This document shows, in pieces, positions 35,995-44,803 of a stretch of DNA of 64,000 nucleotides. Source of the DNA: Microcaldota archaeon (GTDB lineage: Archaea > Micrarchaeota > Micrarchaeia > Micrarchaeales > Micrarchaeaceae). Each line of letters begins with the position of its first letter. Within the stretch, counting starts at the first letter, position 1. The notes beneath the pieces are model-generated. The model was not told the DNA's origin, made no database searches, and worked only from the letters and a program-made list of their open reading frames with translations. A program made the position numbers and the translations under genes. The stretch is taken from NCBI GenBank assembly GCA_021807115.1, contig JAKAPJ010000002.1:1-64000 (forward strand), given 5' to 3'.

Positions 35995-37806
35995 CGCCCC
36001 TCCCCAGAATCCGCCTATGGACTCCATTATGTCATTGCTACCCATCAGTGGCACGCTGTTGCCTATGAGCGAGGAGTAGAGCCCCCACCTGTAGCGGCTG
36101 TCCATGAAGACTATCACCGCGCGGTCGGTCTCGCTCCTCACCGCCCTCCCCGCCGCCTGTATCGCCCTTATTACCGCAGGTATGGTATATGCGTAGTCCG
36201 CCCCCTGCCCCTGGAACCTCTTGTCCAGGTAGCCTATCCTCGCGCTCGTCTCAAGGTTCGGCCGCGACAGGGGTATGCCAACCACTATGACGCACTTGAT
36301 TATGTTGTTCGCGTAGTCTATCCCCTCGCTCAGGCTGCCCCCCATAACGCCCATCAGCACAGCCCCGCTTGACTCCTTGAATCCCCTGAGCAGGCCCTCA
36401 ACCGCAACGCTCTTCATGCCTCTGCGCTGGACGAACACCTCTACCCCGTCTATGAACCTGAACACCCCCTCAAGCACATCAAAGCTGGGGAAGAACACCG
36501 CCACGTTGCCCGGTATCCTGCCCTTTATATCAAGGATCCTCGCGGCTATCTTCTTGTACTCCCCGGGGGACCGGCTCTCGTACCTTGTGGTCACAGAGTC
36601 GTCTATCACCGCCATCCTGTTTTGTTTCGGGAACGGGGAGGCGTAGTTTCGCATCTCCGCGCCCTCGGACCCGAGCAGCTCCGCGTACATCCGCAGCGGC
36701 AGCATCGTCGCGCTCATGAAAACGTTGGCGTACGATTCCCTCATTATCTGCAGCGAGCTGGCAGGATAGAGGCAGGTTATCGATATCCTCACGCCCTTGC
36801 CGTGCCTGGACAGTATCTTTGCGGTGGACGGGTCCGCGCGTGACCAGCTGGCCAGGAAGCGTGAGATGTGCATCAGCGCGGAGCGCTTCGCCTTGGTCTT
36901 CTCAGTGTACTCCATTGCGGCCTTCTCCAGCTGCTCGGTTATCGTCCCAATGTTGGAGACTATCTCATCTGGCATGTCCCCCTCCACCACGAATGCCTCG
37001 CTCTTAGACTGCAGCTTCTTTTCTGCCATCCTCTCCAGCGTGAACTTCAGGTAGCTCAGGTCCACCCCTCCCCCGACCTCCCGCAGCTCGCCTGCCGCGT
37101 TGTCTATCGCAAGTGTGCTTAGCGATGAGCTCATGTAGGAGTTAGCGGCGCTTATTATGTTGTGAGCCTCGTCCCATATCAGTATTTTGTCCTCCAGTCC
37201 CTGCCCTATCTTCTTGAGGAACGTCTGCTTGGTGTATGGGTTGAGGAAGTGCGCGTAGTCCGCCACTATGACCCTCGAGTTCCTGGCAAGGCGCGCGGAT
37301 ATCTCGTACGCGCACACCCCGTGGTCGAACGACGCCTTCAGCAGCGCGCCGTGCCCCGAGCAGCCAGCTTCGGGAATGTCGGCGGGTAGGCTGTCCTTGT
37401 ACCTGTCCTTCGCGGCGGTGTAAAACCTGCATGATCCTTTCTTTACCCTGTCATCGCACGCGCGGTAGAACAGCTCGCTGTCGAGCATGTTGACCTCCTG
37501 GTTCACGCACAGGTTGAGCTTGCCAACCATGTCGGTGAACGACAGGTCCACCGAGAACTTCCTTTTAATCCCCTGCAGGACCTCCAGCGCGATCCTGTGC
37601 TGCGATATCTTTGGAGTCAGGAAGAAAACCCCCAGGCCGTTCTCCATCGCGAGTGTGAGCGCCGCACCTATGGATGCATCAGTCTTCCCTATGCCCGTTG
37701 GCGCGTTTATGAGTATGTCCCTCTTCGCGGACAGCGCCTCGTAAATGTCCCTTAGCATAAGCTCCTGGTACTGCCTGGGGCTGTCAAACCTGAACAATTG
37801 CTGCAT
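35968..37806 (-). CDS. xpd: XPD/Rad3-like iron-sulfur DNA helicase
   Basis: The 612-residue protein has Walker A NAPTGIGKTDASIGA, DEAH in LIWDEAHNI, motif V/VI (SLSEGIDYANN, RAIQAAGRAVRS) and a cluster of cysteines between motifs Ia and II (LCVN, ACDD, SCRFY, and GCSG/VCAYE) where XPD holds its 4Fe-4S cluster. It unwinds DNA 5'-3' in excision repair. A TATA-like element (GATTATTAAGC, 37829-37839 on the minus strand) lies about 28 bases upstream of ATG 37806. Confidence 0.9.
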   Translation of the reverse strand: MQQLFRFDSPRQYQELMLRDIYEALSAKRDILINAPTGIGKTDASIGAALTLAMENGLGVFFLTPKISQHRIALEVLQGIKRKFSVDLSFTDMVGKLNLCVNQEVNMLDSELFYRACDDRVKKGSCRFYTAAKDRYKDSLPADIPEAGCSGHGALLKASFDHGVCAYEISARLARNSRVIVADYAHFLNPYTKQTFLKKIGQGLEDKILIWDEAHNIISAANSYMSSSLSTLAIDNAAGELREVGGGVDLSYLKFTLERMAEKKLQSKSEAFVVEGDMPDEIVSNIGTITEQLEKAAMEYTEKTKAKRSALMHISRFLASWSRADPSTAKILSRHGKGVRISITCLYPASSLQIMRESYANVFMSATMLPLRMYAELLGSEGAEMRNYASPFPKQNRMAVIDDSVTTRYESRSPGEYKKIAARILDIKGRIPGNVAVFFPSFDVLEGVFRFIDGVEVFVQRRGMKSVAVEGLLRGFKESSGAVLMGVMGGSLSEGIDYANNIIKCVIVVGIPLSRPNLETSARIGYLDKRFQGQGADYAYTIPAVIRAIQAAGRAVRSETDRAVIVFMDSRYRWGLYSSLIGNSVPLMGSNDIMESIGGFWGGALKQVAAPK

Positions 37807-37880
37807 ACTTCATATTGTGCGTTCAAAGCTTAATAATCCGCCAGCACTGCACTTGGCGGACGCCGTTTCAAAACATCAAA

Positions 37881-37892
37881 AAGTATTTATTC
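37881..37892 (+). promoter_or_regulatory. TATA box of the LamG pair at 37.9 kb
   Basis: AAGTATTTATTC is about 30-35 bases before ATG 37920 and supports that start and a leaderless message. Confidence 0.5.
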
Positions 37893-37919
37893 GCATTTTT
37901 GAAATCTATTTTCGATCAT

Positions 37920-38912
37920 ATGCGGCGGCGCAGGGGAGCCCCCGCGCATAACACAGGAACGATACGGGCGCGGCACATACATAAGTTCGGCGTAGGTTGC
38001 GCCACTTCAGCAACCGCAAGCACGCGGTCACAGTCCGCGATGGAGTACCTGATGACATACGGGTGGGCGATACTGGTCATAGCCGTGATCCTGGGGGTAC
38101 TCTTCCAGCTCGGCGTCTTCGGCTCCGCAAACCTCGCTCCGAAGGCCAAGGCCGGGCAGTGCCAGGTGCAGGTTGTGGGCGGCGGCTCCTCGTCAACGCA
38201 CCAGCTTGCGGGGCTTTGCAGCCCCGAGCTACCGCAGTACGTTGCGGTGTTCAACGGGCAGTCCAATGGCGCAGAAATCTCCACCCCTATTTATTTTCCC
38301 AGTGGCACTGCAGAGTCGAATTTCACTCTTTCTGCCTGGATATACCCAACATCCTCTCAGGACCAGCCCGGCGGGATTGTTGATTCTGATAACGGTATCA
38401 ACGGATGGGGGCTTTATTACTTCTACGGCTCCCCGGGCTATGCTGATTTCTGGATACTGGGGCAGGGATATTCGCAGGACATGGGGTTCGGCTCAATCCC
38501 GTCAAACCAGTGGACTTTTGTGGCAATAACATACTACAAGTCAGGCGGAAATTATTACGCAAGCGGCTACGTGAACGGGAACTCCGTTGATTCGAACGTC
38601 CAGCGCGGTGCCATAGTCCTTCCCATACCTCCCAGTTATACATTGCAGATTGGCGACATAAGGTACGGATGCTGCTACTATTTTGGAGGGAATATCGCAA
38701 ATGTCCAGCTTTACAACGCCACCCTGTCCCAGGCGGAAATGACTGCATTGTACGACGAGGGGATAGGCGGCGCACCTGTGCGGCCGCAGAACGTGACCGG
38801 CTGGTGGCCCCTCAACGGCAATGCGAACGACTACAGCGGGAACAACTACAACGGCCAGAACAACGGCGCGGGATACAGCAGCTTCTGGGACACCGGATAT
38901 ACTGCTCCGTGA
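37920..38912 (+). CDS. LamG-like surface protein, class III signal with long head
   Basis: The 330-residue family member differs by a 40-residue Arg-rich head before SQSAMEYLMTYGW; the other members have only a few residues. The TATA box at 37881 supports the ATG at 37920, and no start lies nearer. The Cys segment, LamG-like centre (TLSAWIYPTS, NQWTFVAITYY) and tail IGGAPVRPQNVTGWWPLN are all present. The stop overlaps the start of the next family member (TGATG). Confidence 0.82.
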   Translation: MRRRRGAPAHNTGTIRARHIHKFGVGCATSATASTRSQSAMEYLMTYGWAILVIAVILGVLFQLGVFGSANLAPKAKAGQCQVQVVGGGSSSTHQLAGLCSPELPQYVAVFNGQSNGAEISTPIYFPSGTAESNFTLSAWIYPTSSQDQPGGIVDSDNGINGWGLYYFYGSPGYADFWILGQGYSQDMGFGSIPSNQWTFVAITYYKSGGNYYASGYVNGNSVDSNVQRGAIVLPIPPSYTLQIGDIRYGCCYYFGGNIANVQLYNATLSQAEMTALYDEGIGGAPVRPQNVTGWWPLNGNANDYSGNNYNGQNNGAGYSSFWDTGYTAP

Positions 38913-39823
38913 TGATCATGAGGTCACAAAGCGCAATGGAGTACCTGATGACATACGGATGGGCGATACTTGTCATCGCAGTCATATTGGGGGTCCTCTT
39001 CCAACTCGGAGTCTTCGGCAGCGCGAGCCTCGCGCCCAAGGCGAAGGCCGGGCAGTGCCAGGTGCAGATACTCGGCAGCGGGTCCTCCACCACGCACCAG
39101 CTTGCGGGGCTTTGCAGCCCAGAGCTACCGCAGTACGTGGCGCAACTATCCGGAACCGGCGCAGTGACCGCAACAGTCCCGTCCTCGTTGACCCCTTCGA
39201 CTGGATATACCGTAACACTATGGTTCGAGCGCACATGGAGCACAAATGACGGGGTGACTCATGGGATATTTTCTGTCGGGGGCGGCTGTGGGTTTCCGGG
39301 CTCCAGCGGCGGAAGCTGCGATTACAACACAATAGAGATATTCAAGTACCAGACCAACCAGTGGTACTTCAGGACATGGAGCCCGAACGGCCCAAACTGC
39401 GACATAAACATACCCGATTCCTCCATATCCGGCAGCGTTTGGCACCAGATAACTTTCGAGGATGTGAGCGGGAGCCAGCTCAGTGTCTGGATAGACGACG
39501 GCACGCCCACCACATGCTCGCAGAGCTCCACCGTAACCGCGTGGCAGACGTCCAACATGTATATTGGCGAGGGCTATGGACCATCATCTCTAATAGGGTC
39601 CATAGCAAACCTGCAGCTGTACAACACCACACTTTCCACCGCAGAGGTGCAGGCCCTCTATCAGGAAGGTATAGGCGGCGCGCCCATCCGCCCGCAGAAC
39701 CTTGTTGGCTGGTGGCCCCTCAACGGCAACTTCAATGACTATAGCGGCGACAACGACAACGGCCAAGGGGCGAGTGTGGGATTCAGCGGCGCGTGGTCAA
39801 GCACATATAGCGGCCCGGCATAA
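38912..39823 (+). CDS. LamG-like surface protein with class III signal peptide
   Basis: The 303-residue member starts MIMRSQSAMEYLMTYGW, overlapping the preceding stop by one base; ATG 38918 is the alternative. Centre: VTLWFERTWSTND, WHQITFEDVSGSQLSVWIDDG; tail IGGAPIRPQNLVGWWPLN. Extra cysteines (GGGCGFPG, GGSCDYN, NCDIN) are specific to this copy and suggest its own disulfides. Probably co-expressed with the previous gene. Confidence 0.85.
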   Translation: MIMRSQSAMEYLMTYGWAILVIAVILGVLFQLGVFGSASLAPKAKAGQCQVQILGSGSSTTHQLAGLCSPELPQYVAQLSGTGAVTATVPSSLTPSTGYTVTLWFERTWSTNDGVTHGIFSVGGGCGFPGSSGGSCDYNTIEIFKYQTNQWYFRTWSPNGPNCDINIPDSSISGSVWHQITFEDVSGSQLSVWIDDGTPTTCSQSSTVTAWQTSNMYIGEGYGPSSLIGSIANLQLYNTTLSTAEVQALYQEGIGGAPIRPQNLVGWWPLNGNFNDYSGDNDNGQGASVGFSGAWSSTYSGPA

Positions 39824-39951
39824 AGCAGACGTGCACCAAGGCAACCGAAAAACAACACTAGTTTAAAATATTTTGGCTACAAATACCGTAGTGTGCCAAA
39901 CGCTTCTACGGCGCACCATGATGCGCACTGCAGTGGCACGCAGGTGCATGG

Positions 39952-41859
39952 ATGCAATTAGGAAGGATATACCTTATTGTTGCGATGCTCGTCGTTTCGC
40001 TCAGCGCAGCCCCCACATACGGGCAGGCAATAGTCGGCAAGGCGTCCCTATACATACCCGCAGTGATTCTCGCCAACAACAGCGGCCAGCTCACAACAGT
40101 GAATCTGGTTGTGCAGCGCGGCGACGGCAAAGTCGTAGTGAACGGACCTGCAATAGTTGGCGAATCAACTGTGCAGTCCGCAGTAGTGGCTGCGCAGTAC
40201 GCATCAGGATATATGGGCGTAAATTTCTCCTCGTATAACTTTACATACACAATAACCGACAGCGCGGCGAACGTGTCTGGGCCGAGTGGCGGTGCTGCAC
40301 TCACACTGCTTGCCATCTCCGCGCTCAGCGGGACCCCTCTGCTCACCAACTTCACAATAACTGGAACAATATCCCCGAACGGGCAGATAGGGCAGATTGG
40401 CGGCGCATACGACAAGGCCGGCGCGGCAAAAGCCGCCGGGCTGTCGTTCATCCTCGTGCCCGCCGCTGGCGCTGACACCGTCGAGGCACAGCTTTACCTC
40501 CTGACCCAGGACACATTCAACATACCCCTCATACAGGTCGCGAACATAAGCGCCGCCACACGCTTTGCGTTCCACAAGACCAACATACTCGCGAACAAGA
40601 CCACCCTGAACCTCTCCCAGGACATTAACGTCGCCGCGATAGGCGCAGCCCCACTGCAGTGTAGCAATAGCTGCGACCTTGCCACGTTCGGCAAACTGGT
40701 AAACTTCACGTTCCAGATGGCGAACGGCTCTCTGGCAACATTGTCGGCAGATCCGACGTTTTCGGGCCCCGCGTCACAACTGTCCGCATCCCTGGTACAG
40801 GATGTGCAGGTGGGGCAGAAGGGTTACCTGTACGCAGCCGCGGATCTTGCATTCCTAAACTACGTGGACTCATTCTACTTCAACAGCCACTCTGTATCAA
40901 AGCCCATCGGGCTGAGCACGCTCATAAGCGTCAATAACTATTGCAATTCGCTGAGCATACCGCAGATGACGCCAAGCAACTACGAATATGTGATAGCCGG
41001 GGAGCTCAGGCAATCATGGGCGGAATATACGCTGAACACCACCATAGCGTTCTACAACGCGACAAACCAGACTGCAACAACTGATGACGTGCTGCTTGAC
41101 ATGAGGCAGGCTGCCACATCCAACGGCTGGTGCCGCGCCGCCGCCGAGATGTACGCGCTGTCCGGATCGGGAGGCAGCCAGCCGGTTGCGCCTTCACTCA
41201 ACCTGCAGAGCACAGCATACGCAAGGATAACCAGCGCGGCCAAGTACGGCAACAACCTATACCTTGCCACCGCACGCGAAGCGCTTCAGGCGAACAACTA
41301 CCCGCTTGCAATACTCGATGCCGACTACGCATATGCGCTCAACGCCGCGCCATCGAACTACACCAATATGACAAACGCCCAGATGCTCTCCTCCGCCGCG
41401 GCACTGGCGCGCAACTCCACGTACGGGGCATGGGCCACGGAGTTCGGCAATGAGGCGGAGTTCTACATCTCCGAGTCAAGGCTCGCGACTAACGCGTCAT
41501 CCGCCAAGTTCTATGCCCAGGAAGCATACTCCTCCGCCCTGCTGGCATCGCAGATAAGCCAGGACACCGCGCTCATATCGGCCAACCTGTCTCCCGGACA
41601 GTCCGTGCAGCACATAAACAACACCACGTCGCCATCCGGCCAGGGCGGCGCGCAGCAGGCATCGGTCTCGCCATCCCTGCAGCAGTACATAGACAACATA
41701 TACACGATAGTCCTGATAATATCAGGAATAAACCTGATTGTGCTCATAATAGTGCTCGTAGTCGTTTCCGGCATGGTGAAGATGCTCAAGTCATGGCACA
41801 CCCACCCCGAGACGCCCGCGCCGCCGCGCCGCCGCGGTAACGCCAGGGCGCGCAAATGA
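39952..41859 (+). CDS. Secreted, membrane-anchored Lon-like (S16) protease
   Basis: The 635-residue protein has a Sec signal peptide (LIVAMLVVSLSAAPTYG), then a Lon proteolytic domain with catalytic Ser112 in GPSGGAALTLLA and Lys155 in IGGAYDKAGAAKAAG. There is no AAA+ domain. A helical, Asn/Ser/Thr-rich middle follows, and a C-terminal membrane helix (TIVLIISGINLIVLIIVLVVV) with a basic tail anchors it, so the protease faces outside. It may process surface proteins such as the LamG pair upstream. GGTG sits six bases before ATG 39952. A TATA-like box at about 39862-39870 would give an 60-base leader. Confidence 0.88.
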   Translation: MQLGRIYLIVAMLVVSLSAAPTYGQAIVGKASLYIPAVILANNSGQLTTVNLVVQRGDGKVVVNGPAIVGESTVQSAVVAAQYASGYMGVNFSSYNFTYTITDSAANVSGPSGGAALTLLAISALSGTPLLTNFTITGTISPNGQIGQIGGAYDKAGAAKAAGLSFILVPAAGADTVEAQLYLLTQDTFNIPLIQVANISAATRFAFHKTNILANKTTLNLSQDINVAAIGAAPLQCSNSCDLATFGKLVNFTFQMANGSLATLSADPTFSGPASQLSASLVQDVQVGQKGYLYAAADLAFLNYVDSFYFNSHSVSKPIGLSTLISVNNYCNSLSIPQMTPSNYEYVIAGELRQSWAEYTLNTTIAFYNATNQTATTDDVLLDMRQAATSNGWCRAAAEMYALSGSGGSQPVAPSLNLQSTAYARITSAAKYGNNLYLATAREALQANNYPLAILDADYAYALNAAPSNYTNMTNAQMLSSAAALARNSTYGAWATEFGNEAEFYISESRLATNASSAKFYAQEAYSSALLASQISQDTALISANLSPGQSVQHINNTTSPSGQGGAQQASVSPSLQQYIDNIYTIVLIISGINLIVLIIVLVVVSGMVKMLKSWHTHPETPAPPRRRGNARARK

Positions 41860-41900
41860 TTAAATTAGTATAAGTTCAAATAGAACGTGCTTCTTACGAG

Positions 41901-42080
41901 GTGAATTTCATAGCAAACGTATTGCCTGGAAAAGTGTGCGTCTCATGCGGCAGGCTTACCCACCAGTACACCCAGTTCTCATGCCCGAAGTGCAGCAAGG
42001 GCAAGATAATAAGGTGCAAGCACTGCAGGGAAATAACCAACGCATACCGTTGCACCGAGTGCAAGTTCGAGGGACCTTAA
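41901..42080 (+). CDS. Small Zn-ribbon RNA-binding/translation protein (COG2888-like)
   Basis: A 59-residue frame has four CxxC pairs: CVSC, CPKC, CKHC and CTEC, arranged as two zinc ribbons, ending FEGP. Archaeal proteins of this size with this pattern sit directly before aEF1B, as here, where the TAA overlaps the next ATG. The start is uncertain: GTG 41901 lies within a GAGGTGA ribosome-site-like stretch, and TTG 41922 is the other in-frame choice. Confidence 0.8.
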   Translation: MNFIANVLPGKVCVSCGRLTHQYTQFSCPKCSKGKIIRCKHCREITNAYRCTECKFEGP

Positions 42081-42328
42081 TGTCGAAGGTAGCAGTCGTG
42101 TTCAAGGTGTATCCCAAGGAGGGTGAGTTCGACAAGGCAATGTCGGCGATAAAGAGCAAGCTCAACCCCATCGGCATGCAGTCCGAGGACATAGGGTTCG
42201 GCATAAGGCTCATCAAGGTGCTCTTCAAGTTCGATGACACGGAGAACAGCTCATCCAAGATAGAGGAGGGGCTGAAGGGCGTCGAGGGAGTGGGGGAGGT
42301 CGAGGTCGCGGAGGAGACGCTGGTCTGA
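42080..42328 (+). CDS. ef1b: Elongation factor 1-beta (aEF1B)
   Basis: The 82-residue protein (VAVVFKVYPKEGEFDKAM ... DIGFGIRLIKVLFKFDD) is the archaeal EF1-beta nucleotide exchange factor for aEF1A, with its ferredoxin-like fold pattern and full family length. The start overlaps the stop of the Zn-ribbon gene (TAATG). Confidence 0.93.
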   Translation: MSKVAVVFKVYPKEGEFDKAMSAIKSKLNPIGMQSEDIGFGIRLIKVLFKFDDTENSSSKIEEGLKGVEGVGEVEVAEETLV

Positions 42329-42431
42329 GCGCCCCACGCATCGCCGCGAAGCTTAATATTCGCACCCGACGGATGGAGGGAGCGGCGCAGCCACAGTGAT
42401 ACCATGCACCGCAGGAACTTCGCTGATTTTA

Positions 42432-44741
42432 ATGATAACGTCGCTTGAGCTCACCAACTGGAAGACGCACAGGAACACAAAGCTCACGTTCCAGGGCGGG
42501 GTCAACGTGCTCGTAGGCATAATGGGCGCGGGCAAAAGCTCCACAACAGACGCCATATCCTACGCCCTATTCGGCAACTTCCCTTCCCTGAACAGCGGCA
42601 GGGTGGGGCTTGAGGGGATAATATCCACCCGCCCCGCCCCGCAGAGCGAGGCCGAGGTCAGGCTAGAGTTCGGCGCGGCCGGGGACAGGTACACGGTCGT
42701 GCGCAAGATAGGCGCACGCGGCAGCAGCGCGAGGCTGGAGAAGAACGGTGCGTACCTGCAGTCGCAGCCGAAGAAGGTCACCGAGGAGATAGAGCACGTG
42801 CTCAAGATAGACTACGACACGTTTTCCAGGGCGATATACGCGGAGCAGAACAGGCTAGAGTACTTCCTTGAGCTGCGGGAGGGCGAGAGGAAGAAACAGA
42901 TAGACCGCATGCTCGGCCTCGACACCTTCGCCCTCGCCGAGGCCAACTCCACCTCACTAATAAACTCCCTTAGGGCGGACATCAAGGCCCAGGAGGATGT
43001 GCTGTCCAAGATAGACATAGGGGCGATAAGGGAGCAGCTCAAGTCGCTCAGCTCCGAGAGGGACGGACTGTCCAAGGAGCAGGCCGCGCTTGCGGCAAAG
43101 GCGGAAGCGCTGAAGTCCTCATATGCGGAAACGTCGCAGCGGCTTGAAGCGATGAGGAAGGAGCTGCAGAAGCGGAAGGCGATGGAGCAGGACATAGTGA
43201 AGGCCACGGCAAGGATTGCGACCCTCAAGGCCGAGGTCGCCAAGATATCAGCCACTGTGCGCCAGGACGAAAGCGAGATTGCGGCTCAGTGCGATGCAGC
43301 ATCAAAGTCCCTGAAGGTACTGTCCTCAGAGCTCAATGTGCTCAAGGAGGCGGAGCGCTCCTGCAACAAGCAGGTCGCGGCCCTTGAGGCCGAGATGAAA
43401 CTGAACAGGGGCAAGGCGTCCGAGAGGGACAAGCTGCGCAAGGAGATGGAAGGGGCGAGCATGGACAAGGTCAAGGCAGAGCTGGACGGGGAGAGCGAGG
43501 CGCTGCAGGCCCTGCTGAAGGACACCGCCGCAAAGAGCGGCAGGCTTTCCGAGCTCCGCAGCTCGCTGCGCGAGCTGGAGAAGCACGCAAGCAAGTGCCC
43601 CATATGCGAAAGGGACCTCACGCCGGAGCTAAGGGAAAGGCTAGTGATGGACAAGACCCACGCCGCCCAGTCCGCGGAGACGGAAATAAAGGGCGCGGAG
43701 AGGCAGGTCTCCGAGCGGTCCGCACGGATCAAGAAACTTGTGGAGTCGCACAACAACCTGGTCATACTTGCCAAGAGACTGGCCGACCTTAGCGGCATAG
43801 ATGCGGCAATAGAAATAGGGGGCAGGCATATCACAGATGCTGCAGCCAGGCTCGCCAGCGCAACTGCAAAGGTCAAGGCCGCAGAGAAGGCGCTAGATGC
43901 GGCCAGGGATGAGAGCGAGCGGCTCAAGATAAACCTGCAGCACGCCCAGAGGAAGCGGTCGTACGAATCGGAGATAAACTCCGCCTCGCAGGCGCTCGAG
44001 TCCGCAAGGTCGCAGCTCGCGGGCATACCGGCGGACGACAGCGAGTTCGAGGCGCTGCAGGAGTCCAAGAACAGCCAGAACGCCTCCCTCAGCGACGCGC
44101 TTTCCAAGATTGACGGGAATTCAAGGTACCTGTCAAGCCTCTCCAAGCAGATAGCGGGGAAGGAGAAGGAGGTCGCGGACTTCTCTGGGATAGAAAAAAG
44201 GATCGGCAGGCGCAGGGCCCAGGTCACAAACCTCAACAAGTTCAAGTCCGCCCTGGTGGAGACAGAGGCCGCGCTCAGGGCGCACATAGTCGGGGCAATA
44301 AATGTCATAATGCAGGGGCTGTGGTCCAGGCTGTACCCGTATGGGGACTATGTGGGCCTGCGACTCAATGCCACAAAGGACGACTATATGTTGGAGTTCA
44401 GCCTGCCCTCCGCCTCCGCAGGCTCCGTGCCGTGGGTGCCGGTGGACAGGGTCGGCAGCGGCGGCGAACGCAGCGTGGCGGCGCTTGCCATGAGGATCGC
44501 CCTGGCAATGGTGGTTGTGCCAAATCTAAAGTGGCTCATCCTTGACGAGCCCACCCACAACATAGACTCCGCAGGCATATCCAAGCTCATAGACGTGCTG
44601 GGCACCACCCTGCCGCAGATCGTCGAGCAGATATTCATAATAACCCACGACGACGACCTCAAGCAGATAAGCTCCGCGAAGGTCTACCAGTTCGACAGGG
44701 ACAAGGCCGCCGGCGCGCCCACCTCCGTCGCACAGCTGTGA
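42432..44741 (+). CDS. rad50: Rad50-like SMC ATPase
   Basis: The 769-residue protein has the Rad50 plan: N-terminal Walker A (GIMGAGKSSTTDAI), Q-loop (IYAEQNRLEYFL), a long coiled coil with the zinc hook CPIC (about 389-392), and C-terminal ABC signature GSGGERSVAALA with Walker B LILDEPTHNID. It pairs with Mre11 at DNA ends. The coils are short, as usual in archaea. Start ATG 42432 is chosen since MITSLELTNWKTHRNT is the family start; the frame runs back to 42396. Confidence 0.92.
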   Translation: MITSLELTNWKTHRNTKLTFQGGVNVLVGIMGAGKSSTTDAISYALFGNFPSLNSGRVGLEGIISTRPAPQSEAEVRLEFGAAGDRYTVVRKIGARGSSARLEKNGAYLQSQPKKVTEEIEHVLKIDYDTFSRAIYAEQNRLEYFLELREGERKKQIDRMLGLDTFALAEANSTSLINSLRADIKAQEDVLSKIDIGAIREQLKSLSSERDGLSKEQAALAAKAEALKSSYAETSQRLEAMRKELQKRKAMEQDIVKATARIATLKAEVAKISATVRQDESEIAAQCDAASKSLKVLSSELNVLKEAERSCNKQVAALEAEMKLNRGKASERDKLRKEMEGASMDKVKAELDGESEALQALLKDTAAKSGRLSELRSSLRELEKHASKCPICERDLTPELRERLVMDKTHAAQSAETEIKGAERQVSERSARIKKLVESHNNLVILAKRLADLSGIDAAIEIGGRHITDAAARLASATAKVKAAEKALDAARDESERLKINLQHAQRKRSYESEINSASQALESARSQLAGIPADDSEFEALQESKNSQNASLSDALSKIDGNSRYLSSLSKQIAGKEKEVADFSGIEKRIGRRRAQVTNLNKFKSALVETEAALRAHIVGAINVIMQGLWSRLYPYGDYVGLRLNATKDDYMLEFSLPSASAGSVPWVPVDRVGSGGERSVAALAMRIALAMVVVPNLKWLILDEPTHNIDSAGISKLIDVLGTTLPQIVEQIFIITHDDDLKQISSAKVYQFDRDKAAGAPTSVAQL

Positions 44742-44773
44742 TCTGGCGCGAGTATCGGAACTCTGCGGGAACG

Positions 44774-44782
44774 CATATAAAG
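44774..44782 (+). promoter_or_regulatory. TATA box of the large Gly-linker surface protein gene
   Basis: CATATAAAG is about 27-30 bases before ATG 44804 and fixes that start as leaderless. Confidence 0.6.
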
Positions 44783-44803
44783 TTTGCTTTAAAAGCCTTA
44801 TTC

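Noticed and set aside
39873-40238. Plus-strand frame overlapping the Lon-like start
   Set aside because: No family features; the overlapping frame has a signal peptide and protease motifs.
41936-42079. N-terminal extension of aEF1B
   Set aside because: The stretch reads as the Zn-ribbon protein in another frame with four CxxC; aEF1B starts normally at 42080.
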